From: CAYSLC01 sp964431545
GTDB taxonomy: Bacteria > Desulfobacterota > Desulfobacteria > Desulfobacterales > JAABSP01
Assembly (NCBI GenBank): GCA_964431545.1
Contig: CAYSLC010000008.1
Coordinates: forward strand, 1-55,211
DNA: 55,211 nucleotides
Reading direction: 5' to 3'
The notes beneath the pieces are model-generated. The model was given only the letters and a program-made list of their open reading frames with translations, was not told the origin of the DNA and made no database searches. Below are positions 17,458 through 26,030 of this stretch, one piece after another; the stretch's first letter is position 1, and each line of letters begins with the position of its first letter. Made by a program: the position numbers and the translations under genes.

Positions 17458-17889
17458 TCACCGGCGCCGGCACGACTTGCATACACCATCCACCCGGACC
17501 TCCACCTTCTCCACCGTTCCGGGGAAGGTCCGCTCGAAGGCGGCGGTGTCAAGGTCGATGCTCTCCGGATTGAGACACTCCATGTTCCCGCAGTGGGTGC
17601 AAAAAAAGTGGGGGTGGGCCCGGTGGTTGGGATTGGGGGCCGGACCGTAGCGGAAGGATCGGTCCCCGCTGGAAATCCGGTCCACGAGGTTCTTCTCCAC
17701 CAGCACCTCGAGGACCCGGTAGACGGTGACCCGGTTCACCGGTTCGGCCCGATTGAGGATGGAGAAGATCTCCCCGGCGCTGAGGGGCGCCGGGCTGTTG
17801 CCGATGATCTCCATGATCCGCAGGCGTTTGGCGGTGGGGGCGAGCCCCTTCTCCTGGAAAAATTCGTGGTAATCACACCGCTGGCACAT
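17458..17889 (-). CDS. zur: Fur-family zinc uptake regulator
   Basis: Fur-family proteins are dimeric metal-sensing repressors. This 143-residue protein has the winged-helix N-terminus (LAPTAKRLRIMEII, VNRVTVYRVLEVLVEKNLV), the His-rich hinge HRAHPHFFCTHCG, and a second CxxC (GVCKSCRRR) at the C-terminus. The two CxxC pairs form the structural zinc site. Position decides the call: it is the last gene of znuA-znuC-znuB, 15 bp after znuB. It therefore most likely senses zinc and represses its own operon through the palindrome at 20424-20440. PerR- or Fur-type metal use cannot be excluded from residues alone. Confidence 0.85.
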   Translation of the reverse strand: MCQRCDYHEFFQEKGLAPTAKRLRIMEIIGNSPAPLSAGEIFSILNRAEPVNRVTVYRVLEVLVEKNLVDRISSGDRSFRYGPAPNPNHRAHPHFFCTHCGNMECLNPESIDLDTAAFERTFPGTVEKVEVRVDGVCKSCRRR

Positions 17890-17904
17890 GGATCGGACCG
17901 CCTC

Positions 17905-18714
17905 TCATCTCCGGGATCTCACCGGATCCACCAGGACGGAGAGGAAAAACCCCACCCCTCCCACCAGAATGATGGTGGCCCCGGAGGTCAGGTTGAAGGC
18001 ATAGGAGAGCCAGAGCCCCGCCACCGTAAAGAGGACGCCCAAAGCCGTGGAGATCACCATCATCCCTTTGAGGGACTGGGCGAACCGTTCGGAGATATAT
18101 GGGGGGATCGTCATGAGGGCGATGACCAGGATCAGGCCCACCACCCGGATCACCGTCACCACCGCCAGGGCGATCATGGCGATCAGCAGGGTGTAGAGGA
18201 TCTTGACGGGAACCCCTCGGAGCCGGGCGAACTCCTCGTCGTAGGACATGGCCAGAAACTCGTTGTAACACAGGACCACCGCACCGATGATGACGGCCGA
18301 CACCCCCCCCATGATCCAGATATCGGCCCGGGGCACCGTCAGGATCGACCCGAAGAGGTAGCTCATCAGGTCTACGTTGTAGCCGGGCGTCAGGTCGAGA
18401 AGGACCACCCCCAGGGCCATGCCGACGGCCCAGAGGACCCCGATGATGGTGTCCGACCGGTGCCGGGTCTTCAACGTGACCGCGGCCATGATCATGGCGG
18501 TGAGCAGGGAGAACCCCAGGGTCCCCGCCATGAAGGGGATCCCCAGATAGAAGGCGAGTCCGATCCCCCCGTAGGCGGCGTGGGCGATGCCCCCGGAGAT
18601 GAAGACGATGCGGTTGACCACCACCAGGCTTCCGATGATTCCGCAGGTGACGCTGGCCATGAGCCCCGCCAGGAGGGCGTTTCTCATGAACTCGAACCCG
18701 AGCGCCTCCCACAT
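17905..18714 (-). CDS. znuB: Zinc ABC transporter permease
   Basis: This is the inner-membrane channel of the high-affinity zinc importer, 269 residues with about eight hydrophobic segments. It shows ABC-3 family features: GLMASVTCGIIGSLVVVNR near the start, SGGIAHAAYGGIGLAF, and VVGLILVIALMTIPP in the second half. The ATG at 18712-18714 is chosen because it lies 2 bp from the znuC stop; the open frame upstream is only read-through of znuC in another frame. Manganese transport by the same family is possible, but the Zur-like regulator in the operon favours zinc. Confidence 0.88.
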   Translation of the reverse strand: MWEALGFEFMRNALLAGLMASVTCGIIGSLVVVNRIVFISGGIAHAAYGGIGLAFYLGIPFMAGTLGFSLLTAMIMAAVTLKTRHRSDTIIGVLWAVGMALGVVLLDLTPGYNVDLMSYLFGSILTVPRADIWIMGGVSAVIIGAVVLCYNEFLAMSYDEEFARLRGVPVKILYTLLIAMIALAVVTVIRVVGLILVIALMTIPPYISERFAQSLKGMMVISTALGVLFTVAGLWLSYAFNLTSGATIILVGGVGFFLSVLVDPVRSRR

Positions 18715-18716
18715 TT

Positions 18717-19475
18717 TCAGGTCCCTCCGTGCTCGCCGAGGACCCGGTGGGGAAGACCGTGGGCCACCAGCTCCACCGGACAGTGGTACATATCCACCAT
18801 CTCCTGGGTCACCTCCGCCTTGTCGTGGAAATGGACGCAGCGGTTGACGCAGGCCACCGACTTGACGTAGGCGGAGATGATCATCATGTCGTGGCAGACG
18901 ATCACGATGGTGACGGTCCGGTTCAGCTCTTTGAGCAGGTCGTAAAACTCCGTCTGATGCTGCACGTCGACGCTCGCGGTGGGCTCGTCCAGCAGCAGGA
19001 TCTCCGGCTCGGTGGCCAGGGCCCGGGCGATGAGGACCCGCTGCCGCTGCCCGCCGGAGAGTTCCCCGATGCGGCGGCCCCGGTGTTCCCACATCTCCAG
19101 TTGCTCCAGGACCCGCCGGGCGGTGTTCCGGTCCCCCCCCTCCCGGCGGGACCACCCCCGGAAGGGTTTCAATCGCCCCATGAGCACCACATCGAGGACC
19201 GTGATGGGAAACGATCGATTGGTGTCGGTCTCCTGGGCCACGTATCCGATCCGGTGGGCCACCTGATCCGGGGAACCGCCCAGGATCCGAATCCGGCCCT
19301 GGTCCGGCTTGAGCAGGCCGATCATCAGCTTGAGGAGGGTCGTCTTCCCTCCGCCGTTGGGCCCGATCACCGCGGTGAAGTCCCCGTCTTCAATGGAAAG
19401 ATCGACGTTTTGCAGGATGGGTTCGCCGTTGAGGGCGTAGGTGAGCCCGTCGATCTCGATGACCGGTCCTCCCAT
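18717..19475 (-). CDS. znuC: Zinc ABC transporter ATP-binding protein
   Basis: This cytoplasmic ATPase drives the zinc importer. From MGGPVIEIDGLTYAL the product has 252 residues with the Walker A loop GPNGGGKTTLL, Q-loop YVAQETDTN, signature LSGGQRQRV, Walker B ILLLDEPTAS and the switch histidine in VIVCHDMM. The C-terminal tail is rich in His and Cys (VNRCVHFHD, MYHCPVELVAHG), as in ZnuC-type ATPases. The start at 19475 lies 4 bp from the znuA stop; a longer frame would run into znuA. It is translated between znuA and znuB in one operon. Confidence 0.92.
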   Translation of the reverse strand: MGGPVIEIDGLTYALNGEPILQNVDLSIEDGDFTAVIGPNGGGKTTLLKLMIGLLKPDQGRIRILGGSPDQVAHRIGYVAQETDTNRSFPITVLDVVLMGRLKPFRGWSRREGGDRNTARRVLEQLEMWEHRGRRIGELSGGQRQRVLIARALATEPEILLLDEPTASVDVQHQTEFYDLLKELNRTVTIVIVCHDMMIISAYVKSVACVNRCVHFHDKAEVTQEMVDMYHCPVELVAHGLPHRVLGEHGGT

Positions 19476-19479
19476 CCCC

Positions 19480-20385
19480 CTACTCCAGCGCCTTCCGGAA
19501 CCTGTCCGCCACGGCCATGAGGTTGTCGGCCCAATCGGGGGCCAGGGGATCGGCCTCCACCACCCGGCCGTCGATGGCATCGGCGATGACCTCGGCGCTG
19601 CGGGAGGAGAACTGGGGCTGGACGAAGATCGCCCGGATCCCCTCGTCCCGGGCCGTCCGGATCAACCGCTGAAGCTCCGCCGGCTTTGGGTCCTTCCCCT
19701 CCACCTCCACCGGGACCTGTTCCAGCCCGTAGGCCCGGGCGAAGTACCCCCAGGAGGGGTGGAACACCATGAACCGCCGTCGGGAACGGTCCGCCAGGAG
19801 GTTCCGGATCCTTCGGTCCAGGTCGACCAGTTCCATGGCAAATGTCCGGAAGTTCTCTTCATAGGTGGCGGCGCCGTCGGGATCGGCGGCCACCAGGGCG
19901 GTCAGGATATGGCGGCCCTGGAGCAGCACCAGCGGCGGGGAGAGCCAGATGTGCGGGTCCCGGACGGCGGAGGAGTCCCTCCCGTGATGCCGGTGGTCGG
20001 CCTTTTCCCCGTGGCGGTGGGCGGCCATGGGCACCTTTTCGATCCCCTCCTGGGTGGAGACCACCCGCATGTTCGGATTTGCGGCGGTGAACTTGGGAAG
20101 CCACGCCTCCTCGAAGGGGACCCCGACGGCGAAGTAGAGGTCGGCCTCGGAGAGGCCTACCATCTGTCTCGGCTTGGGCTCATAGCTGGCGGGACTGGCG
20201 CCGGGCGCCACCATGACCGAAACGTCCACCCGGGGGCCGCCGATCCGCTCCACAAAGTCCTTCTGGGGAAGGATGCTCACAAAGGCGGAGAGCGGGGCGG
20301 GCTCCGCTCCGGCGAGGCAAACCGCCGAGAGCAGAAGGGTCAGGGCGGCGGCCAAGGTTCGAACGGCTCGAATGGGTTGTCGCAT
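19480..20385 (-). CDS. znuA: Zinc ABC transporter periplasmic binding protein
   Basis: ZnuA captures zinc in the periplasm and delivers it to ZnuBC. The 301-residue precursor begins with a Sec signal peptide (RTLAAALTLLLSAVCLAGAEP, cleavage probably after the last Ala-Gly-Ala). The body has the cluster A-I fold: a His/Asp-rich flexible loop with HRHGEKADHRHHGRD near residues 122-136, the ligand segment DPHIWLSP just after, and the FHPSWGYFARAYGL region. The loop is typical of zinc-specific members. It is the first gene of znuA-znuC-znuB-zur and is transcribed from a promoter overlapping a perfect palindrome 39 bp upstream. Confidence 0.93.
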   Translation of the reverse strand: MRQPIRAVRTLAAALTLLLSAVCLAGAEPAPLSAFVSILPQKDFVERIGGPRVDVSVMVAPGASPASYEPKPRQMVGLSEADLYFAVGVPFEEAWLPKFTAANPNMRVVSTQEGIEKVPMAAHRHGEKADHRHHGRDSSAVRDPHIWLSPPLVLLQGRHILTALVAADPDGAATYEENFRTFAMELVDLDRRIRNLLADRSRRRFMVFHPSWGYFARAYGLEQVPVEVEGKDPKPAELQRLIRTARDEGIRAIFVQPQFSSRSAEVIADAIDGRVVEADPLAPDWADNLMAVADRFRKALE

Positions 20386-20420
20386 GGGGGCGTCTCCGTT
20401 TTCAGGGATCCAGTCCCCTC

Positions 20421-20450
20421 AATATGCAACTCTTTTGCATCCCCCGTCAA
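20421..20450 (-). promoter_or_regulatory. znuA promoter with embedded candidate Zur operator
   Basis: On the minus strand TTGACG (20445-20450) and CATATT (20421-20426) are spaced 18 bp apart. Inside lies the perfect inverted repeat ATGCAA-N5-TTGCAT at 20424-20440, which covers the spacer and part of the -10. This is the classical position for a repressor site. Because a Fur-family gene ends this operon, Zur is the natural binder. The palindrome and its position are seen directly; binding is inferred. Confidence 0.7.
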
Positions 20451-20456
20451 GGAATT

Positions 20457-21251
20457 TCAGGCTTTGAGGCACCGGAGTCTGGCCAGCTCCTCGGCGTAGC
20501 CGTAGAGGTGGAGCCCCTTGCTCTCCACCACCATCTCCCCGTCCGCCACCCCGATTGCGTCGGCCATGTACTCTTTGAGGGTCTGGATTCCGGCAAGGTT
20601 GGCCGGCAATCCGCCCCAGAGATCCCAGGACCGGAAATAGACGAAGAAGATGAGGCGGTCGTCCTGAATCCGGGTGTCGATGTGGCGCAGACAAGGGGGG
20701 TCGAGGAGGGTGAGATCCGCCGGATGGGCCACCTGGAGGACCATCTGATTGTTCCGGTGCCCATGGCGGCGGTAGGTGTCGATGACCCATTCGATCTGGT
20801 TGAGGAAGAATTCCTCCCCTTCCCGGAAGAGGACCTTCCCGTCCGCTTCCCGGTGGTCGGAGATCCCGCTGTTCCGTTCCCGCCACCACCGCAGCCAGTC
20901 TCCGGAAAGCGGGGTCCGGGTCAGGCGCTCCCCATAGGTGTAGGATTCCCCCGGGGCCTTGTGGGGGGTCATCAGGTACTCGACGTAGGATCGGTCGTAC
21001 CCGTCGCCGCCGTAGATATAGGCGGCCTCCACGGGATTGGGGATCCCGCAGGACGGCGGGATGTCGGGGAGGAGGGGCTGGGTCCCCGGATACCGGACCA
21101 GACCGGTGAAAAAATCGTACTCCAGCCGGGTCTGGCCGGCATAGGAACCCCGGTCGATGGTGAACCGCCGCCCCTGGTCCAAGATGTCGTGGACCGCCTG
21201 GAACCAGAGGTCGGGAAGGTCCCTCGCGTCGATTCGGTGGATCTGGATCAT
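20457..21251 (-). CDS. Thymidylate synthase, archaeal-type ThyA
   Basis: ThyA methylates dUMP to dTMP using methylene-tetrahydrofolate. The 264-residue product has the nucleophile region DPPCLRHIDTRI (Cys near residue 188) and then FFVYFRSWDLWGGLPANLAGIQTLKEYMAD, which holds the folate- and dUMP-contacting residues. LHLYGYAEEL lies near the end. The sequence is unlike the canonical bacterial form with PPCH and resembles the divergent group I associate with methanogens. It follows rnhA by 43 bp in a cupin-rnhA-thyA run and ends just before the zinc operon promoter. The family is clear; activity as the main ThyA is assumed. Confidence 0.78.
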   Translation of the reverse strand: MIQIHRIDARDLPDLWFQAVHDILDQGRRFTIDRGSYAGQTRLEYDFFTGLVRYPGTQPLLPDIPPSCGIPNPVEAAYIYGGDGYDRSYVEYLMTPHKAPGESYTYGERLTRTPLSGDWLRWWRERNSGISDHREADGKVLFREGEEFFLNQIEWVIDTYRRHGHRNNQMVLQVAHPADLTLLDPPCLRHIDTRIQDDRLIFFVYFRSWDLWGGLPANLAGIQTLKEYMADAIGVADGEMVVESKGLHLYGYAEELARLRCLKA

Positions 21252-21294
21252 GGTCTCGGTGGCGGGTTCGGCCCCCTCGGTTCCCCGAAAAAGG

Positions 21295-21828
21295 TCATTC
21301 AGGGGCCGGAGGTTCCGGCGGGGAGACCCGGGTCTCCCCCTTTTCGTAGGCCCGGTCCGGCGGCAGGTCTCCGTTGAGGGCCGCCGCCTTGGCCAGCTGA
21401 TCGCACCGCTCGTTGTCCCGGTCGCCGGCGTGGCCCCGCACCCATTTGAAGTCGACCCGGTGCCGGTCGCAGAGGTCGAGGAGTTCCCCCCACAGGTCGT
21501 AGTTCTCCGCCGGCTCCTGGTTGTACTTCAGCCACCCCCGCTTGCGCCAGTTTCGGGCCCAGCTCTTGGTGATGCCGTCCACCACATACCGGGAATCGCT
21601 GTGGAGCGTCACCTCACAGGGGTATTTCAAGGCCTTGAGGGCTTCGATGCAGGCGGAAAGCTCCATCCGGTTGTTGGTGGTGAGACGGTACCCGCCGGAG
21701 ATCTCCCGCTGGTGCTCCCCATACCGGAGCACCGCGCCGTATCCTCCCGGTCCGGGGTTGTTGACGGCGCCGCCGTCGGTGTATATGGTCACCCTGCGCC
21801 GTTTACCGCCGGGAGAATCCGGCGTCAC
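21295..21828 (-). CDS. rnhA: Ribonuclease HI
   Basis: RNase HI cleaves the RNA strand of RNA-DNA hybrids. The product (177 residues) is the usual domain plus a Pro-rich tail of about 20 residues. The four carboxylates are visible in order: Asp in IYTDGGAVNNPGPGG, Glu in NNRMELSA, Asp in HSDSRYVVDGI, and Asp in NERCDQLAKAA. WVRGHAGDRDNE supplies the conserved His. Translation starts with GTG at 21826-21828, overlapping the cupin stop and preceded by AAGGAGAGGAA, so it is coupled to the cupin gene. Confidence 0.95.
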   Translation of the reverse strand: MTPDSPGGKRRRVTIYTDGGAVNNPGPGGYGAVLRYGEHQREISGGYRLTTNNRMELSACIEALKALKYPCEVTLHSDSRYVVDGITKSWARNWRKRGWLKYNQEPAENYDLWGELLDLCDRHRVDFKWVRGHAGDRDNERCDQLAKAAALNGDLPPDRAYEKGETRVSPPEPPAPE

Positions 21829-22214
21829 TTCCTCTCCTTCTCCTTGCCCCCCATGCTCATGCCGGTGGCCTGGGGGGAGCCGGTCTCCCGGGGCGGGTTT
21901 TCCGCATAGGAGGTCGATTTGGGATCGATGAGCAGCAGATGGACGTCCTCCCTGGCCAGCAGGCGGTGTTCCGTGTTCCGGGGGACCACGAAGAGATCCC
22001 CCTCTCCCAGGGCCTCCTCCCGGTCTCGGAACTGGAGGATCAAGTGCCCTTTGAGGAGCAGGTAAAACTCGTCCTCCGCCTTGTGGAAGTGCCAGTCGAA
22101 CTCCCCCTGGAGCTTGGCCAGTTTCACGTGCTGGCCGTTGAAGTCGGAGACGACCTTAGACTGCCAATACTTGTCAAAGACACGAAACTTCTCGGCGATG
22201 TTCACCTTTTCCAT
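21825..22214 (-). CDS. Cupin-domain protein
   Basis: This is a small single-cupin protein of about 129 residues. It shows both cupin motifs: FDWHFHKAEDEFYLLLKG (metal ligands His, His, Glu) and a second block GDLFVVPRNTEHRLLA with the third His. Such mononuclear cupins have many roles, such as isomerase, dioxygenase or sensor, and the sequence does not decide. The C-terminus is Met/Gly/Lys-rich. The start at 22214 is favoured over the ATG three bases upstream because GGAG then sits five bases away. It leads the cupin-rnhA-thyA run. Confidence 0.75.
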   Translation of the reverse strand: MEKVNIAEKFRVFDKYWQSKVVSDFNGQHVKLAKLQGEFDWHFHKAEDEFYLLLKGHLILQFRDREEALGEGDLFVVPRNTEHRLLAREDVHLLLIDPKSTSYAENPPRETGSPQATGMSMGGKEKERK

Positions 22215-22507
22215 CATCTCTCCTCGCGTTTGGTCGGTGAATTCAGGCAGAGAACCCATGGATTCCCGGAAAACGATCTGGGTGCGTCATCGGGGGAACC
22301 GGCTTACGGATGCCCCATTCCGGCCGTCGTCCCAACGTCGTCCTCCGAAAATCGGTTTTGTTTTCGGTTGCAGCCATTCCCGACACCATACACCATCTCG
22401 CCCACGGCCACAATGGCCAAATCCCCGCTCGAATCCCCGATTGGACACGCGGTTTCCGGCCACCGGCCCGGCGTCCCCGTGGTTCCCGAAGGGGAGGGAC
22501 GGAAGGA
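22215..22507. other. Intergenic stretch before the cupin gene
   Basis: These 293 bases lie between the end of the acyl-CoA synthetase gene and the cupin start. No convincing gene was found. A 7-bp inverted repeat (CCGAAAA ... TTTTCGG, about 22347-22369) is present but lacks a clear terminator T run. A promoter for the cupin unit probably lies here, but no strong -35/-10 pair stood out. Confidence 0.4.
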
Positions 22508-24697
22508 TCATGCCGAGACGCGCTCCAGAAACCGACGGTGGGCGTCCATCTTGGAAAAGGCTTTGACGGCCCGCTCCGGGGTGGGGTAGAAGACGCCCTT
22601 GAGCCGGCTCCCCTCCACCCGGTAGAGGGTCTGATCCTCATCGGTGGTGAGGATGCTCACGCCGAAGACCGGCTTGTGGTATGTCTCCATGAGGGCCACG
22701 ATCCGCTCCACGTAGGTGTTTTCGAACGCCCGGATCTGGCCGGTCACCTCGGCGAGGAACGCATCGGAGTAATCGGGATCCGCCTTCCGGACCGAGCGAA
22801 TGTACCTTCCCAGCAGGTTCCGCCTGCCCATGATCCCCAGGTTGATCACGGCATCGCACCCGTCCCATTTCAACAACTCCTCCAAAATCAGAAGCGGGAG
22901 GTCGGGATCGGTCTCCCCCACGATGTCCACGGGATTGGACCGGCTCCAATAGGGGGGTAACAGGGCGTCGAGCGCCGACACCGTCTCCGGGGGCAGATCC
23001 GGAACCACGAGCCCGAACTCCGCGCAGAGGTCCGCCGTGACCACCCCCCAGCCGCCGCCCAAGGTCATGATGGCGGCCCGGTTCCCTCCCGGAAGCGGCA
23101 GGGAAGAGAAGGCGGCCGAGAGGTCGAGAAGGTCCATGGGATGCTCCACCTTGACGATGCCGGCCTGCCGGCAGACGGCGTCGAAGACCCGGGCATCGGA
23201 TCCCAACGCCCCCGTGTGGCTGGCGGCGGCCCGGTTCCCCACGGTGGTTCGTCCCCCCTTGAGCAGGACGATCGGCTTTTTCCGGCTGATCCGCCGGGCC
23301 GCCTCGAAGAACCGACGGCCGTTCTTGACGCTCTCGATGTAGAGCATGACGATCCGGGTCTCCTCGTCCTCCTCGAAGGCTTCCAGGTAGTCCTCGATGG
23401 TGACCATGGCCTCGTTCCCCGATCCCGAAAACCCCCGAATCCCGATCCCCTGCTGTTCGGCAAACCCCAGAAGCTGGGTTCCCATGTTTCCCGATTGGGC
23501 GACCACGGCGGTGGATCCGGCCCGTGGCCAGACGTGGCTGCCGGTGCAGTAGAGGCCGACATGGGGATTGCAGATCCCCATGGTGTTGGGCCCCACCACC
23601 AGGATCCCCGCTTTCCGGGCCGCCTCCACCAACCGCGCCTCCAGCCGGCGGCCCTCGGAACCGGTCTCCGCATACCCGGAGGAGACCAGTACCATGCTGC
23701 GGATCCCCTTCTCCCGAAACTGGGGGATCAGGTCGTTGACCTTGGCGGCCGGGATGGTGACCACCGCAAGGTCCACCTTCCCCGGGATCTCGGCAACCGA
23801 CGGGTAGACGGGCCGTCCGGCGATGGTCCCGCCTCTGGGGTTGACCAGGTGGACGGGGCCGGAGAACCCGCTGCTCAGGGTGATGGTGGGCAGGATGTGC
23901 CCCCACTTGCCCATCTGGGCGGTGGCCCCCACGAATGCGATGGATCGGGGATGGAAGAGGCGTCCGAGGGCGGCGGGATCCACGGGCGGGGGTGGAGCGG
24001 GTTCCGCCGCCGGACCGTCCCGGAGAACCACCAGGGCGTCCACCGCCGCCACTCGGCCGGCGGGGGCGACCACCAGGGGATTGATGTCGATCTCCGTGAT
24101 CTCCGGATGGTCTTCGGCGATCCGGGAGAGACCCAAAAGGGTCGCCGTCAGGGCGTCCCGGTCCGCCGCCCCCTCGCCCCGGAAGGGGGCCAGGAGGGCG
24201 TTGGCCCGGAACCCGTCGAGCATCTCCCCCGCATCGACTTCGGTGAGGGGGGCCAGCCGAAACGTGATATCGGAGAGGACTTCGGTGAAGACGCCGCCCA
24301 GGCCGAACATGACCACCGGTCCGAACTGGGGATCCCGGAACAGGCCGGCCACCAGCTCTCGCCTGCCCAGGATCATGGGCTGGATCAAAAACCCCTCCAG
24401 GTCGGCGCCCGCGGCCTCGGCCACGGCGGCCGCCGCGCGGCCCACCTGGTCGGCGGTATGGAGATGGAGGTGGACCAGATTCTTCTCCGACTTGTGGGTC
24501 AGGCGGCTCCCCAGCCCCTTGAGGACCACCGGAAACCCCGTCTCCACGGCGACGCGGGCCGCCTCCCCCGCATCCGCGGCGACGGTCTCCGGCACGACCG
24601 GGACGCCGTATCGGCCCAACAGCCGTTTCGATTCATGTTCGGTGAGGGTTTTCCGTCCGGCCCTTTCCGCCCCGGCCACTATCTGTTCAGTCTCCAC
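22508..24697 (-). CDS. NDP-forming acyl-CoA synthetase (acetate-CoA ligase, ADP-forming, fused)
   Basis: These enzymes convert acyl-CoA, ADP and phosphate to acid, CoA and ATP, or the reverse. The 729-residue protein has an ATP-grasp (beta) part first (residues about 15-235, with FPVVLKGLGSRLTHKSE, FLIQPMILGRRELVAG and EIDINPLVV), then a Pro linker. A CoA-binding Rossmann domain follows (RSIAFVGATAQMGKWG) with the CoA-ligase domains. Two features mark the ligase part: the VGPNTMGICNP loop and the phosphohistidine region AASHTGALGSD. The beta-alpha order is the reverse of many fused homologues. The start is GTG at 24695-24697 with AAAGGAG six bases upstream. The substrate acid is unknown; energy conservation from fermentation products is plausible. 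Confidence 0.85.
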   Translation of the reverse strand: METEQIVAGAERAGRKTLTEHESKRLLGRYGVPVVPETVAADAGEAARVAVETGFPVVLKGLGSRLTHKSEKNLVHLHLHTADQVGRAAAAVAEAAGADLEGFLIQPMILGRRELVAGLFRDPQFGPVVMFGLGGVFTEVLSDITFRLAPLTEVDAGEMLDGFRANALLAPFRGEGAADRDALTATLLGLSRIAEDHPEITEIDINPLVVAPAGRVAAVDALVVLRDGPAAEPAPPPPVDPAALGRLFHPRSIAFVGATAQMGKWGHILPTITLSSGFSGPVHLVNPRGGTIAGRPVYPSVAEIPGKVDLAVVTIPAAKVNDLIPQFREKGIRSMVLVSSGYAETGSEGRRLEARLVEAARKAGILVVGPNTMGICNPHVGLYCTGSHVWPRAGSTAVVAQSGNMGTQLLGFAEQQGIGIRGFSGSGNEAMVTIEDYLEAFEEDEETRIVMLYIESVKNGRRFFEAARRISRKKPIVLLKGGRTTVGNRAAASHTGALGSDARVFDAVCRQAGIVKVEHPMDLLDLSAAFSSLPLPGGNRAAIMTLGGGWGVVTADLCAEFGLVVPDLPPETVSALDALLPPYWSRSNPVDIVGETDPDLPLLILEELLKWDGCDAVINLGIMGRRNLLGRYIRSVRKADPDYSDAFLAEVTGQIRAFENTYVERIVALMETYHKPVFGVSILTTDEDQTLYRVEGSRLKGVFYPTPERAVKAFSKMDAHRRFLERVSA

Positions 24698-24865
24698 GTC
24701 TCACTCCTTTTCCATGGCGCCGACACAGGTCCGTCACATCCGGTCGCGGGTCGATGGCGCGATACCGGTCGATTCACCGGAGGTTCGTCTTCCATATGGG
24801 GCTCTTTAAAACATCGGTTGAAACAACAGGGGGAAAGAAGATCCGAAAGGGCAAGGGGGAGATGC

Positions 24866-25504
24866 TCACAGAAAGGCGGCGGCGTTCTCCTGCATGCGGG
24901 TGAAATCGGCCCCGGTCAGTCCGGCCCCCAGGACCACCCGGAGGGCCTGATCCCCGTCGAGGAGATCGCCCGGCTCATGGGCATCGGTGTTGACCACCAT
25001 GGGCGCGGAGGCGTCCCGGGCCAGAGCGGCCACGTGGCCGTTGGTGAGGCCGTGCCCCTTCCGGGCCGAGATCTCCAGGAGGATCCCGTTGTCCCGGGCG
25101 GCCGCCACCTCCTCGGCCGTGATGAGCCCCGGGTGGGCCAGCAGATCGACGCCCGCCTCGATGGCGGCCCGGTTGGTGCCCGGCGCCACCGGCTCCGCGA
25201 TGGTTTCGCCGTGGACGAGGATGATTCTGGCCCCGAGTTCCCGGGCCCGCCGGGCGTTCTTCTCGATGAGGGGCGGCGGGACATGGGTCAGCTCGATGCC
25301 CGGGATGATCCGGATATCGGGGAGAACCCGGTTGAGTTCCTGGGCCACGGCCACGATCCGGGGCACGATGAAATCGATATTGGAGCCGTCCCCGTGGTCG
25401 GTGATGGCGATCCCGGCAAGCCCCCGGTGCTGGGCCCGGCGGACCAGCTCCGCGGGGACCAGAACGCCGTCGCTGAAAAAGGTATGGGTGTGCAGGTCGA
25501 TCAT
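24866..25504 (-). CDS. PHP-domain phosphoesterase (histidinol-phosphatase-like)
   Basis: The 212-residue protein is a single PHP domain. It has the metal-binding motif DLHTHTFFSDG, a second histidine in AITDHGDGSN, Glu in IIPGIELTHV, His in LLAHPGLIT, and the late NTDAHEPGD. PHP members hydrolyse phosphate esters, such as histidinol phosphate, RNA ends or nucleotides; no other histidine gene is near, so the substrate is open. The start at 25504 (MIDLHTHT) is strongly supported because the motif begins at once. It follows the BFN-domain gene by 28 bp. Confidence 0.82.
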   Translation of the reverse strand: MIDLHTHTFFSDGVLVPAELVRRAQHRGLAGIAITDHGDGSNIDFIVPRIVAVAQELNRVLPDIRIIPGIELTHVPPPLIEKNARRARELGARIILVHGETIAEPVAPGTNRAAIEAGVDLLAHPGLITAEEVAAARDNGILLEISARKGHGLTNGHVAALARDASAPMVVNTDAHEPGDLLDGDQALRVVLGAGLTGADFTRMQENAAAFL

Positions 25505-25532
25505 CCGTCGTACGCCGCGCCGGTTACCCCTT

Positions 25533-26030
25533 TTACACCTTATATTTCCCGAAGTCGTCGGGGGAGAGGTTTTCCAGATACTCGGCCCATTTCTTCCCCT
25601 CCTCGCTCTCATCCATGGCCTCGGCGGGCCCCTCCCCGGCCTTCGACTTCTCGATCACCTTGTCGTCCACGAAGATGGGGGCGCCGAAGCGCAGGGCGAT
25701 GGCGATGGCATCGCTGGGCCGGGCATCCATGTCGAAGTTCCGCTCCTTGGAAGTGAAGTGGATCCGCGCATAGTAGGTATTGTCCTTCAGATCGCAGACT
25801 TCCACCTTGGCCACCGCCATCTCGAGCAGGTCCACGAAGTTCTTGAAGAGGTCATGGGTCATGGGGCGTTCGAACTGAATGGATTGAAGGGCCGAAGCAA
25901 TGGAGGTCGCCTCCAGCAGACCGATCCAGATGGGGATGGCGTAATCGTCCCGTTCCGCCTTCAGAATGATGATCGGCGTGTTCGATGCGGGGTCCATGGT
26001 CATCCCCGCTATGTTCACCTTATGCAGCAT
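25533..26030 (-). CDS. Bifunctional nuclease (BFN/DUF151) domain protein
   Basis: The 165-residue protein matches the BFN/DUF151 family throughout: an opening MLHKVNIAGMTMDPASNTPIIIL, then the signature IPIWIGLLEATSIASAL, MTHDLFKNFVDLLE, and the ARPSDAIAIALRFGAPIFV block, followed by an acidic tail. Members have been described as having DNase and RNase activity, but the biological role in bacteria is poorly defined. Its start overlaps the miaB stop by 11 bp, indicating co-translation with the tRNA modification gene. Confidence 0.88.
   Translation of the reverse strand: MLHKVNIAGMTMDPASNTPIIILKAERDDYAIPIWIGLLEATSIASALQSIQFERPMTHDLFKNFVDLLEMAVAKVEVCDLKDNTYYARIHFTSKERNFDMDARPSDAIAIALRFGAPIFVDDKVIEKSKAGEGPAEAMDESEEGKKWAEYLENLSPDDFGKYKV

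Noticed and set aside
22347..22369. Terminator or operator before the cupin gene
   Set aside because: The 7-bp inverted repeat is AT-rich and lacks the T run or a promoter position that would support either role.
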